From positions 310,001 to 374,000 of the forward strand of contig NZ_FXSZ01000002.1 of NCBI RefSeq assembly GCF_900182575.1: a DNA stretch of 64,000 nucleotides, written 5' to 3'. A program made the position numbers and the translations under genes. Below the pieces are notes generated by a model that was given only the letters and a program-made list of their open reading frames with translations, had not been told where the DNA came from and made no database searches. Of the stretch, positions 9,584 through 17,900 are shown piece by piece. The DNA comes from Solitalea koreensis (GTDB taxonomy: Bacteria > Bacteroidota > Bacteroidia > Sphingobacteriales > Sphingobacteriaceae). Numbering within the stretch: position 1 is the first letter of the stretch; every line of letters starts with the position of its first letter.

Positions 9584-12565
9584 TTAAACGGAATTCTCAA
9601 TTCTTGTTAAATCAACATACAAAAGATCTTTCATTATTGCATGTATTTGAATTGCTTCTTCAATCCATTGATTACACTTATCTCTGTCGGCTCCATTACG
9701 AGCGTTTATTTCAATTTGATGTAGTTTATCAAGTAGAGTATTTGCCTGAAACAAACCTACCGGACTTTTAGCTTTATGAGAAGTTTGATAAACGATCTCC
9801 CAGTTTGATTGCTGAATGCCATCTTTAATTTGTATGAGCAACACAGGAATGCTTTGCAAATAGTGATTTATCACCCCTATTAAATATTCCTTATCATCCA
9901 ACTCCTCTAAGCGACTTAAACTGTAAATTCTTTCATCAGGTTGCGTTTTTTTTGCATTCTCTACATAAATACCATCACCACCTATTCTTTTGGCCATTTT
10001 ATTATAAAAAACATTAAAATCAAATGGCTTGGAAAGGTAATCATCCATACCAAATTGTAAGCATTTTTCTTTTTCACCCTTCAGGGCCGATGCTGTCATG
10101 GCGATTATTGGAGTATTTAACTTCAACACTTTCCGTATATACAATGCTGTACTAAAGCCATCCATTTCAGGCATTTGCAAATCCATAAGGATCAGATCGT
10201 AATGATCATCGGAGGATTGTATAAAATGGATAGCTTCTTTACCTGTTTGAGCTAAGACTACCAGAGCACCTACCCGTTGTAATAAGGTGATAACCAATTT
10301 TTGATTAATATCATTATCTTCTACCAGCAAGAACCTTTTACCTTCAAAAATACCGGCACTATTAACAGTTTCTTCATTCTGTAATGTTTCAACCGTTTCT
10401 CTACCAATGTCCAAGGGAAGTGCGAAGCTAAATACTGAACCTTTTCCTTCTTTACTTGATACAAAAATTTCCCCACCTTGCATTTCAAGTAATTGTTTAC
10501 AAATCGTCAATCCAAGCCCTGAGCCGCCATATTTACGAGAGATATCATTCTTAGCCTGGATAAATGGATCAAAAATGTGAATTATTTCTTTTTCAGGAAT
10601 ACCTATACCAGTATCCGAAACGGCAATCAACAGTATTATCGTGAAATCATCGCTATTTTTCAAGGTCACATCTACTTCAACTCTTCCTTCTTTAGTAAAC
10701 TTAATTGCATTACCTATCAAATTTATTAATACCTGATTTAAACGAAAGGGGTCGCCTACTAAAACCCTGGGAATTGTTTTATCGATGTTAAACTTCAGAT
10801 CAACTGTTGAATTCTTCAGATTGTGGCCAAAACTAATCTGCACATTTTTCAGTAATTCAAACAGGTCAAAATCCATTCTTTCAAAGACTAGCTTACCTGC
10901 ATTTATTTTACTAAAATCCAAAAGGTCATTAATTATCGCCAATAAATTATTGGAAGATTTTTCAATCGTCGAGGCGAATTCATGCTGCTCTTCAGTCAAT
11001 GAAGTTTCAAGCAGCAAGCGATCCATACCCAAAATACCATTCAAAGGGGTGCGCATTTCATGACTTACATTGGCCAGAAACTGTTCCTGCATTTTACTGG
11101 CATTTTCGGCAATCTTCCTAGCTTCAATCAACTCTCCCCGATTTTGGATAATCTCTGTAATATCGGTGGCAATACCGCCAACACCAAATATATCTCCCTC
11201 CAAATTTCGTAAGGGTGCTTTTACTATTAGGAAATGAATGGTCTGATCACGTACAATATCGCGCTCAAATGTTAAGGTCTGTTCAGTACTAAACACCATT
11301 TTGTCTTCTTTCTGAATTCGGACTGCTTCCTCAATCGGAAAAAAATCAAAATCAGTTTTACCCAAAATATCATGCTTAATACCTAATGTATCAAATAACT
11401 TTCTAAAGCTTTTATTAATCAAAAGGTATCGACCTTCTAAATCCTTTACGTACACAAGTGAGGGTGAATGGTCAATTATAGCCTGCAAAAGATATTGGTT
11501 TTCTTTTAACTTTTGTTCTGATTCTTCAAGATTTAGTTGAATATTTTTTTTCTCAGTTATATCTTTCACTACATTCAGGAAACCATCCCCTGGTTTGCTA
11601 GCTGATAAGAATACGGAAACCTGTTCTACCCATTTACGCTCCCCACTTTTAGTAATAATTGGAAACTCTACTACAGTCTCATGCAACATATTTTCGACCT
11701 GATTGATGTAGTTGCAGGCTACCTTTTCAATCCATTCGGGATCCACCAGCTCTTTATAATTCATGCCAAGCAACTCCTGCTGCGTATAACCCACTAACGA
11801 AGTCGCTTTTCCGCTTGTAAAAGTAAAATTACCTTCCCGATCTGTAGTGTGAAAAACAGATCCTACGTTTTCAATCAGAGAACGATATTTATATTCACTT
11901 TCAAGCAATTGTTCTTCTATGCGTCTTTTATGAATTATTGAATAGTTAATCCGTACAACAAGTCCAATTATTAAAAGAAAAAAAACACACGCAGCGGCAA
12001 ATGTTCCAAAAGTATCCTGTTTTCTTTCATTCTTATTTGCAATTTGAGATTGCAATAACAAAGTATTTTGTTGCTTTATAATCGTTTTAAATGAATCATT
12101 GATTTGCGATTTAGTTAACGCCGACTCATCGAAAAAATGCTTAATGCTTTCTTGGCTCCTATAACTCTCGAACAATTGTAATTGAGCTTTTTCCCTTTTT
12201 GTTACTAAAAACAATATTGTATTAATCGCCTTTAATTGTACCGAATCATAATGTACCCGAACTTGTAATTGTTTAATCTTATTATTAAGCTGCTGGTGAA
12301 CAAGTAACAACCGTTGTTTATATGAACCATCCCCCAACAGTAAATATTCTCTTGTAATATTTTTGCTGTCAGCAATCAATGAGTTGATTTCATTTACCTG
12401 CTTAATGCTTTCATAATTATATTCAACCCAATAAGCACTCTTATCGATTTTTTTTGTTCCCGAATAAATTATTGTCAAACGAATAATAAAGCCCAGCACT
12501 AAAAACACCAGCACTCCGGCTATCTTCCGTTCTATATTAAAAGAGAATAATTTAAATGTCTTCAT
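9584..12565 (-). CDS. Hybrid sensor histidine kinase (TM - sensor - PAS - PAS - HisKA - HATPase - REC - HPt)
   Basis: This 993-residue kinase has an N-terminal helix (about 12-32), an extracytoplasmic helical sensor of about 150 residues, and a second helix near 190-210. Two PAS domains follow, then HisKA with the phospho-acceptor His in NVSHEMRTP, and an ATPase domain with NLIGNAIKF, DTGIGIP and GGSGLGL. A receiver domain (VEDND, LMDLQMP, LSKPF) and a C-terminal HPt domain (His in TSHKAKSP) complete it. It therefore carries a full phosphorelay. It heads a minus-strand operon with the receiver, HEAT and glycosyltransferase genes, and I infer that it controls surface polymer production. The ligand is unknown. 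Confidence 0.93.
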   Translation of the reverse strand: MKTFKLFSFNIERKIAGVLVFLVLGFIIRLTIIYSGTKKIDKSAYWVEYNYESIKQVNEINSLIADSKNITREYLLLGDGSYKQRLLLVHQQLNNKIKQLQVRVHYDSVQLKAINTILFLVTKREKAQLQLFESYRSQESIKHFFDESALTKSQINDSFKTIIKQQNTLLLQSQIANKNERKQDTFGTFAAACVFFLLIIGLVVRINYSIIHKRRIEEQLLESEYKYRSLIENVGSVFHTTDREGNFTFTSGKATSLVGYTQQELLGMNYKELVDPEWIEKVACNYINQVENMLHETVVEFPIITKSGERKWVEQVSVFLSASKPGDGFLNVVKDITEKKNIQLNLEESEQKLKENQYLLQAIIDHSPSLVYVKDLEGRYLLINKSFRKLFDTLGIKHDILGKTDFDFFPIEEAVRIQKEDKMVFSTEQTLTFERDIVRDQTIHFLIVKAPLRNLEGDIFGVGGIATDITEIIQNRGELIEARKIAENASKMQEQFLANVSHEMRTPLNGILGMDRLLLETSLTEEQHEFASTIEKSSNNLLAIINDLLDFSKINAGKLVFERMDFDLFELLKNVQISFGHNLKNSTVDLKFNIDKTIPRVLVGDPFRLNQVLINLIGNAIKFTKEGRVEVDVTLKNSDDFTIILLIAVSDTGIGIPEKEIIHIFDPFIQAKNDISRKYGGSGLGLTICKQLLEMQGGEIFVSSKEGKGSVFSFALPLDIGRETVETLQNEETVNSAGIFEGKRFLLVEDNDINQKLVITLLQRVGALVVLAQTGKEAIHFIQSSDDHYDLILMDLQMPEMDGFSTALYIRKVLKLNTPIIAMTASALKGEKEKCLQFGMDDYLSKPFDFNVFYNKMAKRIGGDGIYVENAKKTQPDERIYSLSRLEELDDKEYLIGVINHYLQSIPVLLIQIKDGIQQSNWEIVYQTSHKAKSPVGLFQANTLLDKLHQIEINARNGADRDKCNQWIEEAIQIHAIMKDLLYVDLTRIENSV

Positions 12566-12786
12566 TATTGAAACAATATCAGGAAACTAGAATTATTTTT
12601 TTTGGTGCAAAATACATTAAAAAATCATGTTAGTGACCATCACTTAAAATAAGGAATAACCATTATGGTTCATTTGCTCATCGTTAAAACTGATTTAACA
12701 GCTAAAATCTGTTCATCAAGAACTTAATAATACTTAATGAAAAAACTTTCCTCCTACAACATTCAATAAAAGTTGACTCAATTTTA

Positions 12787-12794
12787 TACTTTTG
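12787..12794 (+). promoter_or_regulatory. Candidate -7 box for the acyl-CoA dehydrogenase gene
   Basis: TACTTTTG fits the Bacteroidota -7 consensus TAnnTTTG and lies 19 bases before the ATG at 12814. No convincing -33 TTTG at the usual spacing was seen. Confidence 0.4.
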
Positions 12795-12813
12795 ATAAAA
12801 ATACTCTTCAACT

Positions 12814-14031
12814 ATGTCGAATATTACAGCTGAGCATCAAGTAAAAAAATCAGGCAGACAGGATTTATACGAATCGCCTGACTATTACCTTTTAGATGAA
12901 CTATTAACAGAAGAGCATAAGCTGGTTCGAAGCGCTGTACGTGACTTTGTTAAAAAAGAAATTTCTCCAATCATTGAAGACTATGCTCAAAGAGCAGAAT
13001 TTCCAAAACAAATTATAAATGGATTGGGTGCAATAGGTGCATTTGGTCCAACGATTCCTGTTGAATATGGTGGTGGTGGCATGGATTATATTTCCTACGG
13101 AATCATTATGCAAGAACTTGAACGTGGTGATTCAGGAATTCGTTCAACAGCTTCGGTTCAAGGATCATTGGTAATGTATCCCATTTATGCATATGGTTCA
13201 GAAGAACAACGTAAAAAGTATCTTCCCAAATTAGCAAGTGGCGAGTTTATGGGCTGCTTTGGGTTAACTGAGCCGGATTATGGTTCAAATCCAAGTGGAA
13301 TGGTTACCAATATCAAAGATAATGGAGAACATTACTTGCTTAATGGTGCCAAAATGTGGATTTCCAATGCCCCTTTCGCAGACATTGCCGTTGTATGGGC
13401 AAAGGATGAAGAAGGTGTAATTAGAGGCATGGTTGTTGAGCGAGGAATGGAAGGTTTTACAACTCCTGAAACACACAATAAATGGTCACTCCGTGCTTCA
13501 GCTACCGGTGAATTAGTGTTTGATAACGTTAAAGTTCCTAAAGAAAATATCTTTCCTAATGTAAAAGGAATCAAAGGTCCATTGGGATGTTTGAACCAGG
13601 CTCGTTATGGAATTGCATGGGGAGCTTTAGGTGCAGCAATGGATTGCTATGATACGGCTTTACGCTATTCGAAACAACGTATTCAGTTCGACAGACCAAT
13701 TGCAGGCTTCCAATTACAACAGAAAAAATTGGCCGAAATGATTACGGAAATAACAAAGGGTCAGTTATTAAACTGGCGTTTAGGCACATTGAAAAATGAA
13801 AACCGCGCAAGTGCGGCACAAATTTCGATGGCTAAACGTAACAACGTTGAAACAGCTTTGAATATTTCACGGGAGGCACGTCAAATGCTCGGTGGAATGG
13901 GAATTACAGGTGAATATCCGATCATGCGTCACATGATGAATCTTGAATCTGTAGTAACCTATGAAGGCACACACGATATTCACTTGCTAATTACAGGAAT
14001 GGATATTACCGGAGAAAATGCTTTCAAATAA
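12814..14031 (+). CDS. Acyl-CoA dehydrogenase, probable glutaryl-CoA dehydrogenase
   Basis: The 405-residue protein is a complete acyl-CoA dehydrogenase with N-terminal helical, middle beta and C-terminal helical domains. The segments GIRSTASVQGSLVMYPI, CFGLTEPDYGSNPSGM and YEGTHDIHLLI are typical of the glutaryl-CoA dehydrogenase branch. The Glu of YEGT is the catalytic base. Such enzymes oxidise and decarboxylate glutaryl-CoA to crotonyl-CoA in lysine and tryptophan breakdown, using FAD. It stands alone with no electron-transfer flavoprotein genes near it. The subfamily assignment is from motif memory and could be wrong in substrate. Confidence 0.88.
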   Translation: MSNITAEHQVKKSGRQDLYESPDYYLLDELLTEEHKLVRSAVRDFVKKEISPIIEDYAQRAEFPKQIINGLGAIGAFGPTIPVEYGGGGMDYISYGIIMQELERGDSGIRSTASVQGSLVMYPIYAYGSEEQRKKYLPKLASGEFMGCFGLTEPDYGSNPSGMVTNIKDNGEHYLLNGAKMWISNAPFADIAVVWAKDEEGVIRGMVVERGMEGFTTPETHNKWSLRASATGELVFDNVKVPKENIFPNVKGIKGPLGCLNQARYGIAWGALGAAMDCYDTALRYSKQRIQFDRPIAGFQLQQKKLAEMITEITKGQLLNWRLGTLKNENRASAAQISMAKRNNVETALNISREARQMLGGMGITGEYPIMRHMMNLESVVTYEGTHDIHLLITGMDITGENAFK

Positions 14032-14043
14032 AGTTTTTTGAGA

Positions 14044-14101
14044 TCTCTGCGTCTGCTGTTTATATTTAGTTTGCCGTGAACTAATAACGAAGATGCAGAG
14101 A
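14044..14101. repeat. Imperfect palindrome after the acyl-CoA dehydrogenase gene
   Basis: TCTCTGCGTCT (14044-14054) pairs with AGATGCAGAGA (14091-14101) with one G-T pair. The core resembles a short sequence found dispersed between genes in many Bacteroidota. It may act as a transcript 3' end, though no T-run follows directly. Confidence 0.45.
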
Positions 14102-14147
14102 ACACATTTATATTTCTACCTGTTTACCCTATGAATCTCATCGTTAT

Positions 14148-14615
14148 ATGAGCAGTCACTATGAATATATCTTAACAAATTTTCCCGCGTTCAATTTTGT
14201 GGGATTAAGCATTCGTACTTCAAACACTACAGCGGACGTTGATATTGCTGCACTTTGGGATAAGTTTTTTAAAGAAAACTGGATTGATAAAATAAAGGGC
14301 CGAATGGACGATGACGTTTTAGGTCTTTATTTTAATTACGAAGGTGACTTTACCAAACCGTATCATTTCGCTATTGGTTGTCGTGTAGAAAATTTAATCA
14401 AAGTTTCTGAAGATTTAATTGCGTTAAACATTCCTGCAGCAAACTATGCTGAATTTGTTGCGCATGGAAAGATGCCTGATTGCATTATTGATACCTGGAT
14501 TAAAATCTGGAATTCTGACGTAGTTCGTTCTTATTGTTTTGATTTTGAAGTGTACCCTCAATCCAGTTTTGACCCTAAAAATGCATTAGTCCCTGTTTTT
14601 ATTGGAATTAAATAG
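14148..14615 (+). CDS. GyrI-like effector-binding domain protein
   Basis: The 155-residue protein has the length and pattern of stand-alone effector-binding (GyrI-like, AraC_E_bind) domains: an opening FVGLSIRTSN strand, a DIAALWDKFFKE helix, FAIGCRVEN in the middle, and the closing pattern of a helix WIKIWNSD followed by CFDFEVYP. These domains bind small hydrophobic ligands. In proteins without a DNA-binding part, as here, the biological role is unknown. It is probably its own unit and ends at a shared bidirectional hairpin with the RDD gene. Confidence 0.7.
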   Translation: MSSHYEYILTNFPAFNFVGLSIRTSNTTADVDIAALWDKFFKENWIDKIKGRMDDDVLGLYFNYEGDFTKPYHFAIGCRVENLIKVSEDLIALNIPAANYAEFVAHGKMPDCIIDTWIKIWNSDVVRSYCFDFEVYPQSSFDPKNALVPVFIGIK

Positions 14616-14648
14616 GCTTTAGGTGATGGTTCCGTCCTTCTAAAGCCT
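14614..14648. terminator. Bidirectional terminator hairpin
   Basis: A perfect stem AGGCTTTAG / CTAAAGCCT with a 17-nt loop lies between two convergent genes. It begins at the TAG stop of the GyrI-like gene and ends just before the RDD gene stop, so it can serve both. Confidence 0.6.
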
Positions 14649-14653
14649 CTCAC

Positions 14654-15118
14654 CTAACTCTTATTTTTCACAACGTAAGTTTTCGAAATTGAATCATGCC
14701 AGCCAATTGGACTGAATAAAAATGAAATAGCCTCCAAAGGAATAAAACGACACAAAGTGCGAATCAAAACTCTAAAAGGGGTTGGTTTATGACCGTAATC
14801 ATCTACAACTCTTGTTTTAGTTATTACTTTACCAAATGTTTGACCAGTTAATGATTCAGTAACCATATAATAAATGAACATTATCCCCATGCCTAATAAA
14901 TCAAACTTTATTAAAGGCATCATATCCTGGTAATTGTTTATTGGTCCGTCTAATTTAAAATCAAGATGAAATAATTTCATTACAATATTGATTAGCAAAC
15001 CACCTACTAATGAATCAACTATATGATTAAGCAATCGTGTAGAGGAAGGTACCAGATGTAATTCGTTTTCAGGAATATTATTTATTTGTTGAGGTAAATC
15101 AGCGCCAATCTCTGTCAT
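14654..15118 (-). CDS. RDD-family membrane protein
   Basis: The 154-residue protein has the RDD layout: a first membrane helix beginning near STRLLNHIVDSLVGG, with the Arg and the Asp that name the family, a second helix around LLGMGIMFIYYMV, and then the GQTFGKVITKTRVVDD signature and a final helix. The frame is open back to 15163, but the ATG at 15118 gives the usual short hydrophilic N-terminus and avoids a poly-lysine leader. RDD proteins are multi-pass inner-membrane proteins; some are proposed to be Na+(Li+)/H+ antiporters. The substrate here is unknown. Confidence 0.85.
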   Translation of the reverse strand: MTEIGADLPQQINNIPENELHLVPSSTRLLNHIVDSLVGGLLINIVMKLFHLDFKLDGPINNYQDMMPLIKFDLLGMGIMFIYYMVTESLTGQTFGKVITKTRVVDDYGHKPTPFRVLIRTLCRFIPLEAISFLFSPIGWHDSISKTYVVKNKS

Positions 15119-15242
15119 TTTAATAAGTTTTTTTTTAATGCAATGATACCTAATGTACCGCAATTATTAAAAAATCAATAAACTGCTTTTTATCAAAAAT
15201 AAATTCAAAGGTTTTCTCACTGAAAATTAGCATCTTTGCGCC

Positions 15243-16865
15243 ATGATTACAGTCTCTAATTTGTCCCTCAAATACGGTAAAAGAGTATTATTTGAAGAGG
15301 TTAACGTTAAATTTACGCAAGGAAATTGCTATGGAGTGATCGGTGCAAACGGTGCCGGCAAATCCACGTTTTTAAAAATTCTCTCTGGCGAGATCGAATC
15401 GACTACAGGATCAGTGCATATTACACCAGGTGAGCGTATGTCTGTGCTGAAACAGAATCACTTTGAATTTGATGAAGTTCAAGTGTTGCAAACGGTGTTG
15501 ATGGGCAACAAAAGGTTGTTCGATATCATCAATGAAAAAGATATTATTTACGCAAAAGAAGACTTCACCGAAGAAGACGGCATCCGTGCTTCAGAACTGG
15601 AAGCTGAATTTGCTGAAATGCAAGGTTGGAATGCTGAAAGTGATGCAGCCTCATTACTAGGCTCTTTAGGCATTTCTGAAGACCTTCATTTTAAATTAAT
15701 GAGCGAACTAAACGGTACTCAGAAAGTTCGTGTATTGTTAGCTCAAGCTTTATTTGGTAATCCAGATATTCTTTTACTGGATGAGCCTACCAACGACTTG
15801 GACGTTGAAACTATTAATTGGCTAGAAAACTTTCTGGCTGATTTCCCAAATATTGTAATTGTTGTTTCTCACGATCGCCACTTCCTTGATACGGTTTGTA
15901 CTCATATTGCTGATATCGATTTCAGTAAATTGAAGGTATACTCCGGCAACTACTCTTTCTGGTACGAATCAAGTCAATTGGCTTTACGTCAGCGTTCTGA
16001 TCAAAACAAGAAAACCGAAGATAAACGTAAGGAATTACAAGAGTTTATTGAACGTTTTAGCGCCAATGCTTCTAAATCAAAACAAGCTACAAGTCGTAAA
16101 AAACTTTTAGAAAAATTAACATTGGATGATATTCAGCCTTCCACCCGTAAGTATCCTGCTATCATTTTCAAACCTGAACGTGAAGTTGGTGATCAAATTT
16201 TACAAGTGGAGCATCTTACAGCTTCTGTTGAAGGGAACACATTATTCTCTGACATTAGCTTCATGGTAAACAAGGGTGATAAGGTTGCTGTACTTTCAAA
16301 AGACAGTTTGGCCATCAGCACTTTCTTTGAAGTATTAATGGGCAATAAAAAAGCTGATTCAGGCGAGTTTAAATGGGGGGTAACAACTACACAAGCTTAT
16401 TTGCCTTTGGATAATTCACACGAATTTCAATCGGATTATAACTTAATCGATTGGTTGCGTCAATATTCAAAAGAAAAAGACGAAACTTACATCCGTGGTT
16501 TCCTGGGTAAAATGTTATTTACCGGCGAGGAAACTTTTAAAAGCTGTAAAGTGCTTTCTGGAGGAGAAAAAGTGCGTTGTATGGTTTCTAAAATGATGTT
16601 ACAAAGTGCCAACGTACTTGTAATGGACGAACCAACTAATCACCTTGATTTGGAATCAATTACTGCATTCAATAATTCATTGAAAGATTTCAAAGGAAAT
16701 ATTTTGTTCCACTCGCATGACCATGAGTTTATGCAAACCGTAGCAAATCGCATCATCGAGATTACTCCTAACGGTGTTATCGATAAATTGATGACTTACG
16801 ATGAATACATTAGTGATGCCAACATTAAAGCACTTCGTGAAGAAATGTACATGGTAAATGCATAA
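15243..16865 (+). CDS. ABC-F family ribosome-associated ATPase
   Basis: This 540-residue protein has two nucleotide-binding domains on one chain, a linker of about 80 residues (from about 245) rich in Lys/Arg, and no membrane segments, which is the ABC-F layout. The first domain has an intact Walker A (GANGAGKS) and Walker B (LLLDEPTNDLD) but a degenerate signature (LNGTQ). The second has an intact signature (LSGGE) and Walker B (VMDEPTNHLD) but a destroyed Walker A (SKDSLAIS). ABC-F proteins act on the ribosomal E site in translation or antibiotic protection. The degenerate motifs fall on one composite ATP site. A weak -7-like box (CATCTTTG, 15231-15238) ends four bases before the ATG. Confidence 0.88.
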   Translation: MITVSNLSLKYGKRVLFEEVNVKFTQGNCYGVIGANGAGKSTFLKILSGEIESTTGSVHITPGERMSVLKQNHFEFDEVQVLQTVLMGNKRLFDIINEKDIIYAKEDFTEEDGIRASELEAEFAEMQGWNAESDAASLLGSLGISEDLHFKLMSELNGTQKVRVLLAQALFGNPDILLLDEPTNDLDVETINWLENFLADFPNIVIVVSHDRHFLDTVCTHIADIDFSKLKVYSGNYSFWYESSQLALRQRSDQNKKTEDKRKELQEFIERFSANASKSKQATSRKKLLEKLTLDDIQPSTRKYPAIIFKPEREVGDQILQVEHLTASVEGNTLFSDISFMVNKGDKVAVLSKDSLAISTFFEVLMGNKKADSGEFKWGVTTTQAYLPLDNSHEFQSDYNLIDWLRQYSKEKDETYIRGFLGKMLFTGEETFKSCKVLSGGEKVRCMVSKMMLQSANVLVMDEPTNHLDLESITAFNNSLKDFKGNILFHSHDHEFMQTVANRIIEITPNGVIDKLMTYDEYISDANIKALREEMYMVNA

Positions 16866-16886
16866 TTATTAACTATTTTTTTGTTA

Positions 16887-16914
16887 GCAAAAGGTCCATT
16901 TTGGGCCTTTTTGC
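16887..16914 (+). terminator. Terminator of the ABC-F gene
   Basis: GCAAAAGGTCC (16887-16897) pairs with GGGCCTTTTTGC (to 16914), with the 3' arm itself carrying a T-run. It lies 22 bases after the stop codon. Confidence 0.65.
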
Positions 16915-16938
16915 AATTAAAGGCTGTGATAAATATCC

Positions 16939-16946
16939 TACCTTTG
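16939..16946 (+). promoter_or_regulatory. Candidate -7 box for the SRPBCC gene
   Basis: TACCTTTG is a perfect TAnnTTTG match 34 bases before the ATG at 16981 and just after the ABC-F terminator. The nearest TTG-type upstream element is 25 bases away, which is longer than usual. Confidence 0.45.
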
Positions 16947-16980
16947 TTAAATCCTTACATCGCGCAACTTCATATCAATC

Positions 16981-17361
16981 ATGGAAAATATTAAGAAATA
17001 CTACGTAATTAACGCTACGCCTGAAGAATTATACGTCGCACTCACTAACCCAATTACAATTCAATTATGGAGTGGTGAACCAGCAGAAATGAGCACTGAA
17101 CCTGGATCCGAATTTTCTTTATGGGATGGAAGCATTTGTGGCCAAAACCTTGAGTTTGAAGAAAACCGTAAAATTATTCAGAAATGGTATTTTGGAGATC
17201 AGGAAGAAGATTCAATCGTTACCATCATTTTACACCCTGATAAACATGGTACTTCTGTAGAATTGCGTCATACCAATATTCCCGACGGGGAATTAGATGA
17301 TATGCTTTATGGCTGGGACAACTATTACTTTGGGGCGATCGAAGATTTCTACGGAGAATAA
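16981..17361 (+). CDS. SRPBCC (START/AHSA1-like) domain protein
   Basis: The 126-residue protein shows the AHSA1-type pattern: YVINATPEELYVALTNP at the start, GEPAEMSTEPGSEFSLWDGSI, an I-x-x-W strand (IIQKWYFG), and a final long helix after GWDNYY. The fold makes a deep hydrophobic pocket and is used for ligand binding or Hsp90 co-chaperone activity. No specific role can be assigned. It precedes the DUF1569 gene by 45 bases in the same direction. Confidence 0.8.
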   Translation: MENIKKYYVINATPEELYVALTNPITIQLWSGEPAEMSTEPGSEFSLWDGSICGQNLEFEENRKIIQKWYFGDQEEDSIVTIILHPDKHGTSVELRHTNIPDGELDDMLYGWDNYYFGAIEDFYGE

Positions 17362-17406
17362 TAATCAACTCATAGACCATCTAAAACATCCTATACTTTA
17401 CTATTT

Positions 17407-17856
17407 ATGAAAAGTTTATTTAAACAAACAGATAATAAGGAACTGATTGATCGTATTAATCAGCTTACAGGTACATCTAATTCCCAATGGGGAAAAATGA
17501 ATGTTTCGCAAATGATAGCACACGTTCAAGTTCCGATGAAAGTGGCCATTGGAGAAGTAAAGTTAAAAAGAGGAATTTTAGGAATTTTGTTTGGAGGAAT
17601 CGTAAAAAAGCAACTAACAGGACCTGAGCCATTTAAGAAAAAATTACCTACAGATAAAAGGTTCATTGTAAAAGCGCAGCCTAATTTTGAAGAAGAAAAG
17701 CAAAAATTAATTAGCCTGGTTCAAAGTTTTGGAAAATCAGGGGAAACAGGATTAACTAAAGCACTTCACCCATTTTTTGGCAAACTAACCTCACAAGAAT
17801 GGGATACATTGATGTGGAAGCATCTTGATCACCATTTGAGACAGTTTGGCGTCTAA
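17407..17856 (+). CDS. DUF1569 domain protein
   Basis: This 149-residue cytoplasmic protein has the DinB-like helical pattern of DUF1569: WGKMNVSQMIAHVQVPMKVAIG near residue 38 and HPFFGKLTSQEWDTLMWKHLDHHLRQFGV at the C-terminus, where His residues recur as in metal-binding DinB/YfiT-like bundles. The function is not known. It shares a transcription unit with the SRPBCC gene and ends at a strong hairpin used by both strands. Confidence 0.75.
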   Translation: MKSLFKQTDNKELIDRINQLTGTSNSQWGKMNVSQMIAHVQVPMKVAIGEVKLKRGILGILFGGIVKKQLTGPEPFKKKLPTDKRFIVKAQPNFEEEKQKLISLVQSFGKSGETGLTKALHPFFGKLTSQEWDTLMWKHLDHHLRQFGV

Positions 17857-17858
17857 TA

Positions 17859-17894
17859 AAAACAAAAGCTCCTGATATCCGGAGCTTTTGTTTT
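17859..17894. terminator. Bidirectional rho-independent terminator
   Basis: A perfect 14-bp stem, AAAACAAAAGCTCC / GGAGCTTTTGTTTT, with an 8-nt loop sits between the convergent DUF1569 and lysA genes. T-runs occur on both strands, so it terminates both. Confidence 0.88.
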
Positions 17895-17900
17895 TAGTTA

